Origin: JBBQUN01 sp038212405
Lineage (GTDB): Bacteria; Actinomycetota; Acidimicrobiia; Acidimicrobiales; SZUA-35
DNA: 7,721 nucleotides
Direction: 5' to 3'
Assembly (NCBI GenBank): GCA_038212405.1
Contig: JBBQUN010000227.1
Location: 1 to 7,721 of the forward strand
Shown one piece after another: positions 6,061 through 7,721 of the stretch; the first letter of the stretch is position 1, and each line of letters opens with the position of its first letter. Made by a program: the position numbers and the translations under genes. The notes under the pieces were generated by a model. It saw only the letters and a program-made list of their open reading frames with translations. It did not search any database and was not told the DNA's origin.

Positions 6061-6941
6061 TCGGCGAGATCATTGCCATCGTTCTCGGCCTTGCCGTTGG
6101 CCTTTCGCTTGGTGCCTTGGGCGGAGGAGGTTCGACACTCGCGGTGCCCATTCTCGTGTTCATTGCCGGTATGGCGGCACAAGATGCAACATCGGCATCG
6201 CTCTTGGTCGTTGGGCTCGCATCGGCGATCGGGGCGTGGGGCCACTATCGCAACGGCTACGTCCGCCTTCGAGCTGGCCTTGCCTTCGGCGCCGCTGGAA
6301 TCGCCGGTTCGCGAGTTGGCACCCTCATCAATCGCTCGCTCCCCGAAAAGGCGCTCCTCCTCGCCTTCTCGGCCCTGATCCTCTTTGTTTCGATCCGGAT
6401 GCTCAAGACGGCCAGACGTGCTGAGCAGGCTCGTTCCCCGATCGTGGCTCCGCTCATCGCGAAGCCGCTCAACGATCATTCGAACCACCCCAGCTCCGGC
6501 GGACTCGCCGACGGATCGGTGGCAACGGCGACGACGCAGTCCACCGCTGCCAGTCAATCTCTCGACCTCTCGCCACGTGCGATCGCCAAACTCATCGCTG
6601 CCGCCAGCGTCGTCGGCCTCTTGACCGGACTGTTTGGTGTCGGTGGCGGCTTCGCCGTTGTCCCGGCGCTCACCCTACTACTGGGCTTCTCGACCAAGGA
6701 TGCCATCGGCACGTCGCTCGTGGTGATCTCGATCAACACGGCGATTGCGCTCGGCATGCGAGTCGGCCATCTCGACTTCGACTGGGCCCTCGTCCTGCCG
6801 TTCCTGGCGACCGTGATCACGGGTGTGATCGCTGGTTCGCGCTTGGCCAACAAGATCGACGCCGCTCGGCTCACCAAGAGCTTTGCGATCATGCTCGCAG
6901 TGGTTGCGCTCTACACCGCCGGCGGGGCAGTCCTGTCGTAG
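6057..6941 (+). CDS. TauE/SafE (TSUP) family membrane transporter, probable anion/sulfonate or sulfite exporter
   Basis: A 294-residue integral membrane protein with the two-half architecture of the TSUP family (formerly DUF81). Each half opens with a glycine-rich membrane motif: LSLGALGGGGSTLAVPILV (16-34) and TGLFGVGGGFAVVPALTLL (190-208). Each is followed by a conserved helix pair (DATSASLLVVGLASAIGAWGHY at 43-64, DAIGTSLVVISINTAIALGMRVGHL at 215-239). Eight or so membrane segments are expected. Relatives move sulfite, sulfoacetate, taurine-derived or other small anions; the cargo here is unknown. A polar linker of about 50 residues (120-172), rich in Ser, Ala, Thr and His, joins the halves and is longer than in compact members. 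The ATG at 6057 starts directly in the first helix, as usual for the family. It lacks its own ribosome binding site and overlaps the stop of the leader ORF. The SDR gene converges on it 22 nt downstream. Confidence 0.92.
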   Translation: MIGEIIAIVLGLAVGLSLGALGGGGSTLAVPILVFIAGMAAQDATSASLLVVGLASAIGAWGHYRNGYVRLRAGLAFGAAGIAGSRVGTLINRSLPEKALLLAFSALILFVSIRMLKTARRAEQARSPIVAPLIAKPLNDHSNHPSSGGLADGSVATATTQSTAASQSLDLSPRAIAKLIAAASVVGLLTGLFGVGGGFAVVPALTLLLGFSTKDAIGTSLVVISINTAIALGMRVGHLDFDWALVLPFLATVITGVIAGSRLANKIDAARLTKSFAIMLAVVALYTAGGAVLS

Positions 6942-6963
6942 CGAGTGGCCCTCGGTTCGAAGC

Positions 6964-7668
6964 TCATGACAAGAGCCAACCGCCGTCGACGTCGACCGTC
7001 GTACCGGTCACGAAGTCGTTCTCGAGACAGAACAAGATCGCAGCTGCCACCTCGTCAGATGTCCCTGCACGCTTGATGAGGTGCGACTCGGTCGATCGTC
7101 GATAGGCCTCGATTCGGGCCTCGCCTTCCAGCGGATTCATCGGCGTGTCGATCGTTCCTGGCGCAACGACGTTGATTCGACGCGGCGCCAACTCACGAGC
7201 AACCGATCGAGCCAGGGACTCGACCGCTGCGCCGGCAGCGCCGATGGCCACGAGTCCCGGCTCGGTCCGTCGGGCGGGCGTCCCGCTCACCAGCACGATC
7301 GAACCTCGCTCGCTGAGATGTGCCGCCCCGTGGCGCACGACGTTGACGTAGCCCCAGACTTTGTCGAACGATCCTCGAAAGCCAGCGGGGTCCATCTCGA
7401 GGAACGGTCCGACCGCACGCTCGCCGCCGGTAGCGGCTGAGACCAGCGAATCGTATGGAGCGCAGTCAGCCAGCACCGCCGCCACAGCATCTTCGTCGAG
7501 CACATCGCAGGAACGGACCGTCACATTCCCAGGAAGGTCGCCCGCCCTCTCGGGATGGCGACTGATCGCCACCACCTCGGCCCCACGGGCGCCAAGTTGC
7601 TGCACCGCAGCGAGGCCAATGCCCGAGGTCCCGCCAAATACCACGGCTCGCGAACCGTTCAGATCCAT
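6964..7668 (-). CDS. Atypical short-chain dehydrogenase/reductase (SDR) family protein lacking the Tyr-Lys catalytic pair
   Basis: A 234-residue Rossmann-fold protein of classical SDR length. Counting from the ATG at 7668, the cofactor loop is GGTSGIG (12-18), the first acidic position after the adenine pocket is DVL (55-57), and the usual NNAG is replaced by SAATGG (77-82). The serine strand SIVLVSG is kept (Ser128). The expected YxxxK is absent: the segment aligning with YSASKAAVESL reads IGAAGAAVESL, so Tyr becomes Ile142 and Lys becomes Gly146. VVAPGTIDTPMN (167-178) and the C-terminal VDVDGGW are normal. The fold and nucleotide binding are therefore supported, but standard SDR chemistry is doubtful. 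An in-frame GTG at 7677 is a possible longer start. The ATG is favoured by GAGGTGG, which ends about five nt before it. The gene is convergent with the TauE gene. Confidence 0.9.
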   Translation of the reverse strand: MDLNGSRAVVFGGTSGIGLAAVQQLGARGAEVVAISRHPERAGDLPGNVTVRSCDVLDEDAVAAVLADCAPYDSLVSAATGGERAVGPFLEMDPAGFRGSFDKVWGYVNVVRHGAAHLSERGSIVLVSGTPARRTEPGLVAIGAAGAAVESLARSVARELAPRRINVVAPGTIDTPMNPLEGEARIEAYRRSTESHLIKRAGTSDEVAAAILFCLENDFVTGTTVDVDGGWLLS

Positions 7669-7721
7669 GTGCTCCACCTCTGTGTCGTTGCCATTCTCTG
7701 GACTGTTCTTAGCACGGTGCC

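Noticed and set aside
5979..6557. A 192-codon minus-strand frame over the TauE gene
   Set aside because: It is antisense to a strongly supported membrane transporter, and its product is charged with no domain.
6942..6963. Shared terminator between the convergent TauE and SDR genes
   Set aside because: The 22-nt gap contains no stem-loop or T-run that I can see.

Overview
This 7.7 kb window is high-GC, densely coded DNA with several GTG starts, short intergenic gaps, and a mix of P450, TetR, MFS and SDR genes. That points to a chromosomal segment of an actinobacterium. A free-living soil, marine or freshwater lineage such as Acidimicrobiia is possible, but this is an inference from gene style only. 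I see no rRNA, tRNA, CRISPR array, insertion sequence or phage gene, and nothing that marks recent transfer.

Layout from left to right. (1) Minus strand, cut by the left edge: an ArsR-type regulator (its first 82 codons), with a divergent intergenic region at 247-361. (2) Plus strand: a small two-helix membrane protein of unknown function (362-745), whose stop codon overlaps that of the next gene. (3) Minus strand: a TetR regulator (739-1371) directly behind a soluble cytochrome P450 (1375-2592). Only 3 nt separate them, so they almost certainly form one P450-TetR operon. The 132-bp region upstream of the P450 holds three palindromes and a weak promoter match and is the likely control region. 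(4) Minus strand: an FAD-linked lactone-oxidase-like oxidoreductase (2725-3897), preceded by a hairpin-forming leader. (5) Plus strand: a DHA3-type major facilitator efflux protein (4040-5410) and, 15 nt later, a small isoprenylcysteine-methyltransferase-like membrane protein (5426-5902), probably co-transcribed. (6) Plus strand: a TauE/SafE family anion transporter (6057-6941), preceded by a 15-codon ORF with a strong ribosome binding site and a stop-start overlap. (7) Minus strand: an atypical short-chain dehydrogenase (6964-7668) that lacks the catalytic Tyr and Lys.

Functionally, the P450, the FAD oxidase and the SDR could serve oxidative catabolism or modification of small organic molecules, with the TetR protein sensing a substrate. 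No ferredoxin or ferredoxin reductase for the P450 lies in the window, and no shared pathway can be proved. I do not see a clear new multi-gene system. The most distinctive points are the SDR without its catalytic pair, the tiny coupled ORF before the TauE gene, and the palindrome cluster before the P450.
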